From Kaistia defluvii (lineage in GTDB: Bacteria > Pseudomonadota > Alphaproteobacteria > Rhizobiales > Kaistiaceae), in assembly GCF_040548815.1 (NCBI RefSeq), contig NZ_JBEPSM010000001.1, positions 310,001 through 374,000 on the forward strand: a stretch of 64,000 nucleotides of DNA, read 5' to 3'. The notes under the pieces were generated by a model that saw only the letters and a list, made by a program, of their open reading frames with translations, searched no databases and was not told the origin of the DNA. Position numbers and translations under genes: made by a program. Below, piece by piece: positions 35,373 through 46,701 of this stretch (positions are counted from its first letter, which is position 1; each line of letters starts with the position of its first letter).

Positions 35373-36050
35373 ATGACTGACATTTTTCACGAAGTCGAAG
35401 ACGATCTGCGCCGCGAACAGGCGAAGCGTCTCTGGGCCCGCTTCGGACCTTACGTTCTTCTGGCAGCGGTTCTGATCGTCGTCGCCGTTGGCGGCTGGCG
35501 CGGTTGGGAATACTGGCGCGAGCAGCAGGCTGCCGCCGAAGGCGACCGGTTCGTCGCGGCGCTGAACCTGGCCAACGACAACAAGCATGACGAAGCCATC
35601 AAGGCGCTCGACGAGATCGCGGCGAGCGGCAATGGCGGCTACCCGGTTCTGGCCAGCTTCCGCGCAGCGTCGGAACTGGCCGCGACCAAGAAGACCGACG
35701 ATGCCGTGAAGGCGTTCGACGCGATCGCCGCCAAGTCCGACACCCCGGCGCTGCTCAAGGCGATGGCGCGCCTGCGCGCAGCCCTGCTCGTTGTCGATAC
35801 GGCGGATCTGCCGGCCATGCAGGCCCGGGTCGCCGATCTCGCTGCCGTGGGCGGCCCCTGGCGTCACAGCGCGCGCGAACTGCTCGGCATGACGGCATGG
35901 CGCGTTGGCGATCTCCCGGCGGCGCGCGGCTATTTCCAGGCCATCGCCGATGATCCGGAGACGCCGCAATCGATGCAGAGCCGGACGCAGCTGATGCTCG
36001 ACCTGATCCGTTCCAAGATCGGCCCTGCGCCGGCACCCGCCAAGAGCTGA
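35373..36050 (+). CDS. Single-pass membrane protein with TPR-like domain (YfgM-like)
   Basis: 225 residues. A cytoplasmic N-terminus (IFHEVEDDLRREQAKRLWARFG) is followed by one helix (PYVLLAAVLIVVAVGGWRGWEYW), then a periplasmic helical repeat domain (about 55-210) of TPR_21 type with repeated DEAIKALDEIAASG and LPAARGYFQAI units. The same layout is seen in YfgM, which sits beside YfgL/BamB and Der in many proteobacteria and helps proteins leave the Sec translocon. Here it also directly precedes der, though bamB is absent. The start at 35373 follows GGAAAGAAG. Confidence 0.85.
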   Translation: MTDIFHEVEDDLRREQAKRLWARFGPYVLLAAVLIVVAVGGWRGWEYWREQQAAAEGDRFVAALNLANDNKHDEAIKALDEIAASGNGGYPVLASFRAASELAATKKTDDAVKAFDAIAAKSDTPALLKAMARLRAALLVVDTADLPAMQARVADLAAVGGPWRHSARELLGMTAWRVGDLPAARGYFQAIADDPETPQSMQSRTQLMLDLIRSKIGPAPAPAKS

Positions 36051-36188
36051 CGCCGACAGGCGCCGAACCCATCGTTTTTCGTCGTTCCGGGGCCACGCGG
36101 GGCGTATTAGCCGGAACCTCGACGTGGCAGTATTTCGGGAAGTCGCGGACGCCGCGGCTTCCCGACGCCATTTGAGGCCGTATCTATC

Positions 36189-37604
36189 ATGACCTTCACC
36201 GTCGCCATCATCGGCCGTCCCAATGTCGGCAAGTCGACCCTCTTCAACCGCCTCGTCGGGCAGAAGATCGCGATCGTCGACGACACGCCGGGTGTGACGC
36301 GCGACCGACGTCCGGGCGAAGCCCGCATCGGCGATCTCTATTTCACGATCATCGATACGGCCGGCCTCGAAGACGCCGATCCCGAGACGCTCGAGGGCCG
36401 CATGCGCGCCCAGACCGAAATGGCGATCGAGGAAGCCGACGTCTCGATGTTCCTGATCGACGCCCGCGTCGGCGTGACGCCGGTCGACGAGCATTTCGCG
36501 GAACTGCTGCGCCGCGTCGGCAAGCCGGTCGTGCTGGTCGCCAACAAGGCCGAGGGCAAGGTCGGCGAGAGCGGCGTCCTGGAAGCCTATTCGCTCGGCC
36601 TCGGTGAGCCGGTGGCGATCTCGGCCGAGCATGGCGAGGGCATGGCCGACCTGTTTGCCGCCCTGCTGCCGTTCGAGCGCGAGGAAGACGAGCTTTCCGA
36701 CGAGGAAGACGATTTCGACGCACCGCTGCCGATCGATCCCGAGACCGGCGAGGAAATGGAAGCCCCGCTCGACCTCAACCGGCCGATCAAGGTTGCCATT
36801 GTCGGCCGCCCGAACGCCGGCAAGTCGACGCTGATCAACACCATGCTGGGCGAGGACCGCCTGCTGGTCGGCCCCGAGGCGGGCATCACGCGCGATTCGA
36901 TCTCGGTCGACTGGACCTGGAACGAACGCCGCATCAAGCTGTTCGACACGGCCGGCATGCGCAAGAAGTCCCGCGTCATCGAGCACAAGCTGGAGCGGCT
37001 TTCGGTCGGCGATTCGCTGCGCGCCATCCGCTTTGCCGAGGTCGTGGTGCTGATGCTCGACGTGACGATTCCCTTCGAGAAGCAGGACCTGCAGATCGCC
37101 GATCTGGTCGCGCGCGAGGGCCGCGCGCTCGTCATTGCCTTCAACAAGTGGGATCTGGTCGAGGATCGCCAGGCCAAGATGGCCGAGCTTCGCGAGATGG
37201 CCGAGCGCCTGCTGCCGCAGGTGCGCGGCGTGCCGCTCGTGCCGCTTTCCGGCCTGACCGGGGCGGGCATCGACAAGCTGATGAGCGAACTGCTCAAGGT
37301 CTACGCGACCTGGAACCGCCGCATCCCAACCGCGGCGCTGAACCGCTGGCTGGCGAGCGTGCTGGAGCACCATCCGCCGCCGGCCGTCTCGGGCCGCCGC
37401 GTCAAGCTGCGCTACATGACCCAGCCCAAGGCGCGTCCGCCGACCTTCGTCGCCTTCTGCTCGCGCCCCGAAGCGCTGCCGGACGCCTATACGCGCTATC
37501 TGCTGAACGGTATCCGCGAGACCTTCAAGCTCGCCGCCGTGCCGCTGCGCCTGCAACTGCGCAAGGGCGAAAACCCGTTCGAGAACAAGGCGAAGAAGCG
37601 GTAG
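36189..37604 (+). CDS. der: Ribosome biogenesis GTPase Der (EngA)
   Basis: 471 residues with two GTPase domains in tandem: G1 GRPNVGKS (about residues 9-16) and GRPNAGKS (about 207), with G3 DTAGL and DTAGM, and G4 NKAE and NKWD. A KH-like C-terminal domain follows, with [23 protein letters not shown] and [15 protein letters not shown]. Der is needed for 50S subunit maturation. Between the two G domains is an acidic linker ([17 protein letters not shown]). It lies downstream of the YfgM-like gene, the usual neighbour. Confidence 0.97.
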   Translation: MTFTVAIIGRPNVGKSTLFNRLVGQKIAIVDDTPGVTRDRRPGEARIGDLYFTIIDTAGLEDADPETLEGRMRAQTEMAIEEADVSMFLIDARVGVTPVDEHFAELLRRVGKPVVLVANKAEGKVGESGVLEAYSLGLGEPVAISAEHGEGMADLFAALLPFEREEDELSDEEDDFDAPLPIDPETGEEMEAPLDLNRPIKVAIVGRPNAGKSTLINTMLGEDRLLVGPEAGITRDSISVDWTWNERRIKLFDTAGMRKKSRVIEHKLERLSVGDSLRAIRFAEVVVLMLDVTIPFEKQDLQIADLVAREGRALVIAFNKWDLVEDRQAKMAELREMAERLLPQVRGVPLVPLSGLTGAGIDKLMSELLKVYATWNRRIPTAALNRWLASVLEHHPPPAVSGRRVKLRYMTQPKARPPTFVAFCSRPEALPDAYTRYLLNGIRETFKLAAVPLRLQLRKGENPFENKAKKR

Positions 37605-37630
37605 GGTTTTTCAACCTGGAGCCCGTTCGT

Positions 37631-37753
37631 CACCTCTCCCTGAGGGAGAGGTCGGAGCGTAGCTCCGGGTGAGGGTTTACGGCCTCTCCGGATGGTTCCC
37701 TAAACCCTCACCCGCCGCACTTCGTGCGTCGACCTCTCCCTCAGGGAGAGGTG
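37631..37753. repeat. Interspersed composite palindrome, copy B
   Basis: About 123 bases, matching copy A at 25816-25939 in both outer arms, but the 21-bp core at 37680-37700 is the reverse complement of the core in copy A (one mismatch). The hairpin in the right arm is CGCAC-TTC-GTGCG here versus CGGCC-TTT-GGCCG in copy A, so two base pairs differ with both partners changed. Confidence 0.85.
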
Positions 37754-37783
37754 AAGATCAGCCCCACTCGAGGAGCCCGCGCC

Positions 37784-38791
37784 ATGCCATCGCCCATCCG
37801 TGTCCTGATGACGGGCGATGATTTGCTGGAGCCGGCGTCGCGCATCCTCGACCCGATCGGCGCTGTCATCGAGACGATGAGCGGGCCGATCGATCCGGCG
37901 CGCATGATTGCGACGCTCTCGGCCAAACCCTTCGATGCCATTCTGGTGCGGGCCAACCCGCCGCTCGGCGCCGCCGTACTCGACGCCGCCGGGCCCTCGC
38001 TCCGGCTGATTTCCAAGATGGGAGCGGGCGTCGACAGCGTCGATCTCGCCGCCGCCACCGAGCGCTCCATCACCGTGATGACGGCGGGCGACGCCAATGC
38101 CGATGCCACCGCCGAGATGGCGATCGCGCTGATCCTGGCGATCCGGCGCGACGTCGTGCGGCTCGATGCGCGGCTGAAGGCCGGCCTTTGGGATCGCGGC
38201 CGCTACACCGCCATCGAACTGCGCGGCCAGACGCTCGGCATTGTCGGGCTCGGCCGCATCGGCCGGCGCGTCGGCGAGATGGCGCGGGCGCTCGGCATGC
38301 GCGTCATCGCGTCCGGCAGGCCGGGCGCCGCGGCCTCGGCCTTTGCCGGGATCTCGACCGTGCCGCTGGATCAGCTCCTCGCCGAGAGCGACATCGTCAG
38401 CCTGCATTGCCCGATGGATGCGTCCAATCGCGGCTTCTTCAACCGGGCGGCGATCGCGCGAATGAAACCGGGCGCGTTGCTGGTCAATACGGCGCGCGGC
38501 GGATTGCTGGATGAGGCGGATGTCGCCGAGGCGCTGGCCTCCGGCCGCCTGGGCGGGGCGGCGCTGGACACGCTGGCGGCCGAGCCGCCAAAGCCCGACA
38601 ACCCGCTGCTGACAGCGCCCAACACGATCATCACCCCCCATATCGCGGCCGAGACGGCGGCGACCATGGAGCGCATCGCGGTGATGGGCGCGGAGAATGT
38701 GGTGAACTGGTTCGTCCGGCACGAGGTGATCGTCGACCGCGTCGTCAACCGCGCCGTGCTGCCGAAGCTGAAGGGTGTTTCGCTGCTCTGA
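37784..38791 (+). CDS. D-isomer-specific 2-hydroxyacid dehydrogenase family protein
   Basis: 335 residues. The NAD-binding loop is GIVGLGRIGRRVGEMARALGM (about residue 150). The catalytic residues are visible: Arg in NTARGGLLDEADV, Glu in DTLAAEPP and His in IITPHIAAE. The family reduces or oxidises 2-hydroxyacids such as phosphoglycerate, glyoxylate or lactate; the exact substrate is unknown, and the ACT domain of SerA is absent. The start at 37784 has GAGGAG at 8 bases. It follows the composite repeat and precedes another repeat family, suggesting a stand-alone transcription unit. Confidence 0.9.
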   Translation: MPSPIRVLMTGDDLLEPASRILDPIGAVIETMSGPIDPARMIATLSAKPFDAILVRANPPLGAAVLDAAGPSLRLISKMGAGVDSVDLAAATERSITVMTAGDANADATAEMAIALILAIRRDVVRLDARLKAGLWDRGRYTAIELRGQTLGIVGLGRIGRRVGEMARALGMRVIASGRPGAAASAFAGISTVPLDQLLAESDIVSLHCPMDASNRGFFNRAAIARMKPGALLVNTARGGLLDEADVAEALASGRLGGAALDTLAAEPPKPDNPLLTAPNTIITPHIAAETAATMERIAVMGAENVVNWFVRHEVIVDRVVNRAVLPKLKGVSLL

Positions 38792-38820
38792 GGCCGTCGC
38801 CGCGCCTGCGCTGGCCTCTC

Positions 38821-38935
38821 CGTCGCCCCGGCGAAGGCCGGGGCCCATAAGCGCCGTCCCGCGAGTTCTGTCTCGGGCTCACTGCCAAACGCCGTGTGTC
38901 TGGATCCCGGCCTGCGCCGGGATGACGGCCGGGGA
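38821..38935. repeat. Interspersed repeat (GGCGAAGGCCGGGG / GGATCCCGGC family), copy 1
   Basis: Two palindromic parts: CCCCGGCGAAGGCCGGGG near the left end and GGATCCCGGCCTGCGCCGGG near the right, with about 65 variable bases between. The same layout recurs at 44886-44994 and 54941-55053. The family is widespread in alphaproteobacterial genomes, from memory. Confidence 0.8.
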
Positions 38936-38980
38936 TCGAACCAATACGGCAGCAAATCAATGGCGAGAGCGGGGCTTTTC

Positions 38981-39003
38981 CCCTCTCCCTCAGGGAGAGG
39001 TGA
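38981..39003. repeat. Solo end palindrome of the composite repeat family
   Basis: CCCTCTCCCTCAGGGAGAGG, the terminal palindrome of the elements at 25816 and 37631, standing alone just after the SDR gene stop; it could act as its 3' hairpin. Confidence 0.6.
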
Positions 39004-39022
39004 TGTCACTTCAACCGCTGAC

Positions 39023-39760
39023 CTACGCCAGGAAGCGCGTGACGTTGCCCGTGGCAAATTCGAAGCGGGTGCCGTTGTCGGTGAAGCCGGGCGCGATCAT
39101 GCGGACGATGTCGGCGGCGACGACGCGCGGGTGGTTCAGCGTCTCGGGATCCTCGCCGGGCTTCGCCTTGGCGCGCATCTGCGTGCGCAGGCGGCCGGGA
39201 TCGAACAAATTCGCACGCACCGTGCTGGAATCGATTTCCGCCGCATAGGTGCGCACCAGCGCTTCGAGCGCCGCCTTGGAGGCCGAATAGACGCCCCAAT
39301 AGGGGCTGCAGTTCACCACCGCGCCGGAGCTCAGGAACAGCGCGCGGCCGGCGTCGGACTGGCGCAGCAGCGGATCGAGAGAGCGGATCAGGCGGTAGTT
39401 GGCGGTGACGTTGACCGTCATCACCTCGTCCCAGATCTTCTGGTCGAGATGGGCGACGGGGGTGATGATGCCGAGCTGGCCGGCATTGCCGATGAGCCCG
39501 TCCAGCTTGCCCCAGCGCTCGTAGATCGAGAGGCCGAGCCGATCGATTGCCTCGAGGTCGCGCAGGTCGAGCGGCACCAGCGTCGCCGTGCCGCCCTTGG
39601 CCTGGATTGTGTCGTCCAGTTCCTCAAGCGCGCCGACCGTGCGGGCGATGGCGATCACATGCGCGCCGGCTTCCGCGACCGCGAGCGCCGCGTTCCAGCC
39701 GATGCCGCGCGAGGCGCCTGTGACGACGACGATGCGGCCGGAAAGGTCGGGAGTGGTCAC
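39023..39760 (-). CDS. Short-chain dehydrogenase/reductase
   Basis: 245 residues, classical SDR. The cofactor loop is TGASRGIGWNAALAVAEAG; further marks are LIGNAGQL, the catalytic Ser in LFLSSGAVVN, and YSASKAALEALVRTYAAE (Tyr and Lys). It ends without a C-terminal extension. It is the last gene of the dnaB-alr-radA-cvpA-purF block, 98 bases downstream of purF, a neighbourhood I recall as typical for Rhizobiales. The substrate is unknown. Confidence 0.92.
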   Translation of the reverse strand: MTTPDLSGRIVVVTGASRGIGWNAALAVAEAGAHVIAIARTVGALEELDDTIQAKGGTATLVPLDLRDLEAIDRLGLSIYERWGKLDGLIGNAGQLGIITPVAHLDQKIWDEVMTVNVTANYRLIRSLDPLLRQSDAGRALFLSSGAVVNCSPYWGVYSASKAALEALVRTYAAEIDSSTVRANLFDPGRLRTQMRAKAKPGEDPETLNHPRVVAADIVRMIAPGFTDNGTRFEFATGNVTRFLA

Positions 39761-39789
39761 TGAAGACGTCCAATCAAGTTCTAGGTTCG

Positions 39790-39823
39790 CCCGGGGCGGG
39801 GCGCTTGGCGGCGCCGCCCCGGG
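39790..39823 (-). other. GC-rich hairpin between purF and the SDR gene
   Basis: CCCGGGGCGG and CCGCCCCGGG form a perfect 10-bp stem with a 14-base loop. No U-run follows on the minus strand, so it may attenuate rather than terminate. Confidence 0.4.
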
Positions 39824-39858
39824 AAGACGGGAAGGAGAGAGGGGTGGCGAGCGGGCTA

Positions 39859-41325
39859 TCAGCTCGCTTCGGCCAGCCGCTTCAGCGGCTGAACCTTGCC
39901 GCGATCTTCGAAATCGGCCAGCCGGGTCGGGTAGTCGCCGGTGAAGCAGGCATCGCAGAACTGGGGCGCGTCGCCATTGCGCTGCGCCTCGCCGACGGCG
40001 CGGTAGAGGCCGTCGATCGAGAGGAAGGCGAGGCTGTCGGCCTTGATGAAATCAGCGATTTCCTGGACCGACATATGCGAGGCGATCAGCTTCGACTTCT
40101 CCGGCGTGTTGACGCCATAGAAGCAGGAATCCTTGGTCGGCGGGCTGGCGATGCGCATGTGCACCTCGGCGGCGCCGGCGTCGCGGACCATCTGCACGAT
40201 CTTCATCGAGGTGGTGCCGCGCACGATCGAATCGTCGACCAGCACGACGCGCTTGCCTTCGAGCACGCGCATATTGGCGTTGTGCTTCAGCTTCACGCCC
40301 ATATGGCGGATGGCGTCGGTCGGCTCGATGAAGGTGCGGCCGACATAGTGGTTGCGGATGATGCCGAGATCGAACGGGATGCGGGCGGCCTCGGCATAGC
40401 CGATCGCGGCGGGAACGCCGGAATCCGGCACCGGCACGATGACGTCGGCATCGATGCCACTCTCCAGCGCTAGCTCCGCGCCGATGCGCTTGCGGACGTG
40501 ATAGACGCCGCGACCGTCGACGGACGAGTCCGGACGGGCGAAATAGACATATTCGAACATGCAGAAGCGCGAACGCTGGCGTTCGAACGGGAAGAAGCTC
40601 TCGATGCCCTCATCGGTGATGATGACGACTTCGCCGGGATCGATGTCGCGGACATAGTCGGCGCCGATAATGTCGAGCGCGCAGGTTTCGGAGGCGAGGA
40701 TATGCGCGTTCTCGAGCTTGCCGAGCACGAGCGGGCGAACGCCGAGCGGATCGCGGCAGCCCATCATCTTCTTCTCGGAGAGGGCGACGAGCGAATAGGC
40801 GCCTTCGATGCGGCGGATGGCGTCGATGAAGCGGTCGAGCAACTGGCCGTGGATCGAGGTGGCGATCAGGTGGATGATCGTCTCGGTGTCGGAGGTCGAC
40901 TGGAACAGCGAGCCGCGGCGCTGTAATTCGCGCTTCAGCGTCATCGCATTGGTCAGGTTGCCGTTATGCGCGACGGCGAAGCCGCCGCCGGCGAATTCCG
41001 CGAACATCGGCTGGACGTTGCGCAGGCCGACGCCGCCGGTCGTGGCGTAGCGGTTGTGGCCGATGGCGCGACGGCCGGGCAGGCGGTCGATCACCGCCTT
41101 GCGGGTGAAGTTGTCGCCGACGAGGCCCATATGGCGCTCGATCGAAAACTGGCGGCCGTCATGGGCGGCGATGCCAGCGGCTTCCTGGCCGCGATGCTGG
41201 AGCGCGTGCAGGCCGAGCGCGGTCAGCGCGGCCGCATCGTCGTGTCCGAACACGCCGAACACGCCACACTCCTCGTGGAAGTGATCATCGTCAGCGGGAG
41301 CTGGCAGCATGGAAAAATCGTCCAT
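39859..41325 (-). CDS. purF: Amidophosphoribosyltransferase
   Basis: 488 residues. PurF makes phosphoribosylamine from PRPP and glutamine, the first step of purine synthesis. The N-terminal nucleophile is Cys20 in EECGVFG, which implies removal of a 19-residue propeptide. The glutamine amidotransferase domain includes ALQHRGQEAAGI and GLVGDNF. The phosphoribosyltransferase domain has the PRPP loop RVVLVDDSIVRGTTSMKIVQ. Cysteines near the C-terminus (FCDACFTGDYP) recall the Fe-S binding class of PurF. It is 68 bases downstream of cvpA, its common partner. Confidence 0.97.
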   Translation of the reverse strand: MDDFSMLPAPADDDHFHEECGVFGVFGHDDAAALTALGLHALQHRGQEAAGIAAHDGRQFSIERHMGLVGDNFTRKAVIDRLPGRRAIGHNRYATTGGVGLRNVQPMFAEFAGGGFAVAHNGNLTNAMTLKRELQRRGSLFQSTSDTETIIHLIATSIHGQLLDRFIDAIRRIEGAYSLVALSEKKMMGCRDPLGVRPLVLGKLENAHILASETCALDIIGADYVRDIDPGEVVIITDEGIESFFPFERQRSRFCMFEYVYFARPDSSVDGRGVYHVRKRIGAELALESGIDADVIVPVPDSGVPAAIGYAEAARIPFDLGIIRNHYVGRTFIEPTDAIRHMGVKLKHNANMRVLEGKRVVLVDDSIVRGTTSMKIVQMVRDAGAAEVHMRIASPPTKDSCFYGVNTPEKSKLIASHMSVQEIADFIKADSLAFLSIDGLYRAVGEAQRNGDAPQFCDACFTGDYPTRLADFEDRGKVQPLKRLAEAS

Positions 41326-41393
41326 ATCCGGTCCTTTTAGCCTGACGGGCGATCGGGGGCGGCGATCGCGTCAGGGATTGGTGCTTCCCCGGG

Positions 41394-42110
41394 TCAGTCC
41401 GGTGCCGGCGTCTGGTCCGGCTCTTCGGCCGGTGGGTCGCCGCTATTGTCGAACAGGTTGTCGAGACCTTGGCGTTCCTGCGTGCCGTAACCGGGATTCG
41501 GCGCCGTCTGCGGCGCGTCGGGCTGGGCCGGCGCCGCATTGGGCGTCGCGTCCGGCGCATCCTCGGCAGGCGCATCCGTCGGCTGCGTTGCTTCCTCGCC
41601 CTTGCCGTGCAGCCGGTCCTGAATGGTCTTCTCGATGTCTTCCGGCAGCGCCGCGACGAGTTTGTCCGCGAGTGACTTCAAGATAGGCGCGCTTTGCGCG
41701 TTCGCAACCCATGCCGGCTGCCGGTCGGAAAGGATCCAGGACAGGAAGGCGAAGGCGATGACGACCAGCAGCAGGCCGCGCGCCACGCCGAAGCAGAAGC
41801 CCAGGATGCGGTCGAGCAGGCCGACGCGGCTGTCGATGACGAAATCCGAGATTTTCATCGCAATGTAGCTGGCGATGATGAGCGCGATGAAGAAAATGCC
41901 GGCGGCCGTCGCGATGATCGCCACGTTCTTGTTGGCGATATAGGGCTCTACGAAGGGCAGCAGCGACTTGTAGAAGAAGAAGGCGGCAGCGGCGGCGAGC
42001 GCCCAGGAGGCAACCGACAGCACTTCGCGGACAAAGCCGCGCACCATGGCCAGCATCGCCGAGATGAGAATGACGACAAAGACCACACCGTCAAGAATCG
42101 TGACCGGCAT
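41394..42110 (-). CDS. cvpA: CvpA family membrane protein
   Basis: 238 residues. Four membrane helices in the first 125 residues (TILDGVVFVVILISAMLAMVRGFVREVLSVASW, then AAAAAFFFYKS, VAIIATAAGIFFIALIIASYIAM and GVARGLLLVVIAFAFLSWIL) are typical of CvpA. The C-terminal 80 residues are a disordered tail rich in Ala, Pro, Asp and Gln. CvpA was first linked to colicin V production, and its role is still unclear. In this block it lies between radA and purF, the usual order. Confidence 0.93.
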   Translation of the reverse strand: MPVTILDGVVFVVILISAMLAMVRGFVREVLSVASWALAAAAAFFFYKSLLPFVEPYIANKNVAIIATAAGIFFIALIIASYIAMKISDFVIDSRVGLLDRILGFCFGVARGLLLVVIAFAFLSWILSDRQPAWVANAQSAPILKSLADKLVAALPEDIEKTIQDRLHGKGEEATQPTDAPAEDAPDATPNAAPAQPDAPQTAPNPGYGTQERQGLDNLFDNSGDPPAEEPDQTPAPD

Positions 42111-42166
42111 TCCTACGATGTCCCCTCGACCCGCGCTGCAGAAGGTTGCGCTTTAGCCCGTCGCCA

Positions 42167-43620
<1,454 letters not shown>

Positions 43621-43621
<1 letters not shown>

Positions 43622-44751
43622 CAGGCGTCTCCGAGGTAATGCCGCGCATAGCGGGCGCCGAGGCTGGTCAGGAATTCATAGCTGATCGTGCCGGCCGCCG
43701 CCGCCACGTCGGCAACGGGCATGTTGGGGCCGAACAGCTCGACCCAGTCGCCGCGTCCGGCCTCCGGGATGTCGGTGACGTCGATCGCCATCAGGTCCAT
43801 CGAGACGCGGCCGACCAGCGGCGCCACCCGGCCATGCAGGAAGGTCGCGGCGCCGGGCCGGCTGTCGGTAGAGCCGGCCGCGCGGTGGTAGCCGTCGGCA
43901 TAGCCGGTCGACAGGATGGCGATGCGGCTCGGCCGCGCCAGCGTCTGCGCCGCCCCGTAGCCGACCGTCTGGCCCGCCGGCACGTCGCGGATCTGCACGA
44001 TGCGCGCCTCGGCGGTGACGACGGTCTCGAGCGGCGCCATGCCCTCGACGAACGGCCCGCCATAGAGGCCGATGCCGGGGCGCACGAGGTCGAAATGATA
44101 ATCGGGGCCGAGCACGATGCCGGCCGTGTTGGCAAGCGAGACCGGCAGGCCGGGGAACAGCGCCTTGACGTCCTGCATCGTCGCCAGCTGGCTGGCATTG
44201 AGCGGATGGGCCGGGGTGTCGGCGCAGGCGAGATGGCTCATCGCCAGGCTCAGGCCCAGCCGATCGACCAGGCCGGTATCGGCGGCCAGTTCCTGCGCCT
44301 CGGCAAAGGTGACGCCGAGCCGGTTCATGCCGGTATCGACATGCAGCGCGGCGTTGCCGCTGCCGCCCGCGGCGCGATAGGCGGCCCATTCGTCCAGTTC
44401 GCCGCTCGAACCGATGACGGGACGGAGCGTCGCCTCGGCATGCACCGAGGCGAGGTTGGTGGCGAGCCCGTTCAGCACATAGATCGTCGCATCCGGCATG
44501 GCGGCGCGGACTCGCAGTCCCTCGTCCGGCAGCGCCACGAAAAAGGTGCGGCATCCGACGCGTGCCAGGGCCCGTACGGCGGGTTCGACGCCGATGCCGT
44601 AGGCATTGCCCTTCACGGCGGCGGATGTCTCCGCGCGGTCCGCCCGCGCGGCGAGCGATTGCCAGTTTCGCGCCAGCGCGGCGAGGTCGATCGTCAGCCG
44701 GTTGCCGGCCGTCACGGGCGCCTGGCTGGGGGTGGGATCCGAATGTTCCAT
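43621..44751 (-). CDS. alr: Alanine racemase
   Basis: 376 residues. Fold type III PLP enzyme converting L- to D-alanine for peptidoglycan. The PLP lysine is K47 in AAVKGNAYGIG (the usual VKANAYG). The catalytic tyrosine lies near TVGYGAAQTLARPSRIAILSTGYADGYHR. Other marks are HVDTGMNRLGV, YGGPFVEG and VSMDLMAIDVTD. The final residues are YARHYLGDA. Its stop overlaps the radA start (TGATG). It is separated from dnaB by 278 bases that hold an interspersed repeat. Confidence 0.96.
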
Positions 44752-44885
44752 CAGGGGAGGGTACGCGATTCTTGGCTGCCAGCGCGGCGAGCATGGATCA
44801 GGGACTTGCTGACCGAGGTCTCGACGATTTTCACGGCGATCTCAAGGCGTTCGCAGCAGCTTTGCCCTGCGGCACGACAAAGCCG

Positions 44886-44994
44886 GTCGCCCCGGCGAAG
44901 GCCGGGGCCATAAACACCGGCCGAGCAATCAGGAGGTACCCATATCTCCGCAAGCCGGTGCTTCTGGATCCCGGCCTTCGCCGGGATGATGCCT
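44886..44994. repeat. Interspersed repeat (GGCGAAGGCCGGGG / GGATCCCGGC family), copy 2
   Basis: Same two palindromic parts as at 38821-38935: GTCGCCCCGGCGAAGGCCGG on the left and GGATCCCGGCCTTCGCCGGG on the right, with about 60 bases between. It lies between dnaB and alr. Confidence 0.8.
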
Positions 44995-45029
44995 GAGGGA
45001 TAGGGAGGGGCCGAAGCCGTGACGCGCCG

Positions 45030-46517
45030 CTATTCGAAGGATTCCGGCAGGTGGTCGCGCTTGGCGAGATTCGAGAAGCGCGTGATCTCGGCCTCGAACT
45101 GCAACTGGACCGTGCCGGTGGGGCCGTGGCGCTGCTTGCCGATGATGACCTCAGCCGTGCCGGCGACCTGCTCCATCTCCGCCTGCCACTTGAAGAACTC
45201 CTCGGTGCCTTCCTTCGGCATCTTGCCCTTCAGGTAGTACTCGTCGCGATACACGAACATCACCACGTCGGCGTCCTGCTCGATCGAGCCCGATTCGCGC
45301 AGATCGGAAAGCTGCGGCCGCTTGTCTTCGCGCGCCTCGACCTGACGCGAGAGCTGCGACAGCGCAATCACCGGCACGGCCAGTTCCTTGGCAAGCGCCT
45401 TCAGGCCGGTAGTGATTTCGGTAATTTCCTGCACGCGGTTGGCCTGGCCCTTGCCGGAGCCTTGCAGCAGCTGGAGGTAGTCGATCATCAGCACATCGAG
45501 GCCGCGCTGGCGCTTCAGGCGGCGGGCGCGGGCGGTCAGCTGGGCGATCGAGAGGCCGCCGGTCTGGTCGATATAGAGCGGGATGCGCGCCATCTCGCGC
45601 GATGCCTCGACGACGCGGGCGAACTGGTTCTCGTCGATCGAACCACGGCGGATATGGGAGGACGACACGCCCGACTGCTCGGCCACGACACGTGTCGCCA
45701 GCTGTTCGGCCGACATTTCCAGCGAGAAGAAGCCGACAATGCCGCCATTGACGGTTTTCATCGAGCCGTCGGGCTGCAATTCGCCGCGATAGGCCTTGGC
45801 GATGTTGAAGGCGATGTTGGTAACGAGCGAGGTCTTGCCCATGGCGGGACGACCGGCCAGCACGATCAGATCGGAGGCCTGCAGGCCGCCCATCTGGCGG
45901 TCGAGATCGTCGAGGCCGGTGGCGATGCCGGAGAGGTGGCCGTCGCGCTGATAGGCGGCGCTGGCCATGTCGATGGCGGTCTTGAGCGCGTCCTCGAAGG
46001 AGTGGAAGCCGCCGTCATAGCGGCCGGTTTCGGCCAGCGCGAACAGCCGGCGCTCGGCGTCCTCGATCTGCGCCTTGGGCGGCATGTCGATCGGCGCGTC
46101 GAAGGCGATGTTGACGACGTCCTCGCCGATGCCGATCAGCGAGCGGCGGAGCGCCAGGTCATAGATCGAGCGGCCGTAATCCTCGGCATTGATGATGGTG
46201 GTCGCTTCCGCCGCGAGGCGGGCCAGATACTGCGCCGGGTTGAGCTCGCCGATGGCGAGGTCGGCGGGCAGGAAGTTCTTCAGCGTGACCGGGTTGGCGA
46301 TCTTGTTCTGGCGGATGAGCTGCGAGGTGATCTCGTAGACGGTCTTGTGCACCGGCTCGAAGAAATGCAGCGGCTCGAGAAAGTCCGAGACGCGATAGAA
46401 CGCCTCATTGTTGACGAGGATGGCGCCCAGAAGCGCCTGCTCGGCTTCGATGTTATGCGGCGGCTGCCGATAGAATTCGGCTTGCTGCGGCGGTGCGGCT
46501 CGCGCTGGAACGTTCAT
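45030..46517 (-). CDS. dnaB: Replicative DNA helicase DnaB
   Basis: 495 residues. The N-terminal DnaB domain begins PPHNIEAEQALLGAILVNNEAFYRVSDFLEPLHFFEPVH. The RecA-like helicase core has Walker A GRPAMGKTS, DVLMIDYLQLL (Walker B), the arginine-rich ARRLKRQRGLDVL, and the DLRESGSIEQDADVVMFVYRDEYY block. It unwinds DNA at the replication fork and recruits primase. No intein is present. The stop at 45030 is followed by a repeat-bearing gap, and the promoter is probably in the 184 bases upstream (46518-46701). Confidence 0.97.
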   Translation of the reverse strand: MNVPARAAPPQQAEFYRQPPHNIEAEQALLGAILVNNEAFYRVSDFLEPLHFFEPVHKTVYEITSQLIRQNKIANPVTLKNFLPADLAIGELNPAQYLARLAAEATTIINAEDYGRSIYDLALRRSLIGIGEDVVNIAFDAPIDMPPKAQIEDAERRLFALAETGRYDGGFHSFEDALKTAIDMASAAYQRDGHLSGIATGLDDLDRQMGGLQASDLIVLAGRPAMGKTSLVTNIAFNIAKAYRGELQPDGSMKTVNGGIVGFFSLEMSAEQLATRVVAEQSGVSSSHIRRGSIDENQFARVVEASREMARIPLYIDQTGGLSIAQLTARARRLKRQRGLDVLMIDYLQLLQGSGKGQANRVQEITEITTGLKALAKELAVPVIALSQLSRQVEAREDKRPQLSDLRESGSIEQDADVVMFVYRDEYYLKGKMPKEGTEEFFKWQAEMEQVAGTAEVIIGKQRHGPTGTVQLQFEAEITRFSNLAKRDHLPESFE

Positions 46518-46701
46518 GTTTGATTGGCTCTCAGATCCCTGAGCCCTAGTTAGGCGCAGGATGGGCCGACCGCCTAACGTTCGCTTCCTTCGTACCCGTT
46601 ATCCATAGGTTAACGCCGAAGACTCCGCGCCAAGGGCACTTGCCGCTTGCGCGAAGCGTTTCGGTGACAGTTTGGTGAAAACGACCGATTCGGCCCTCCC
46701 T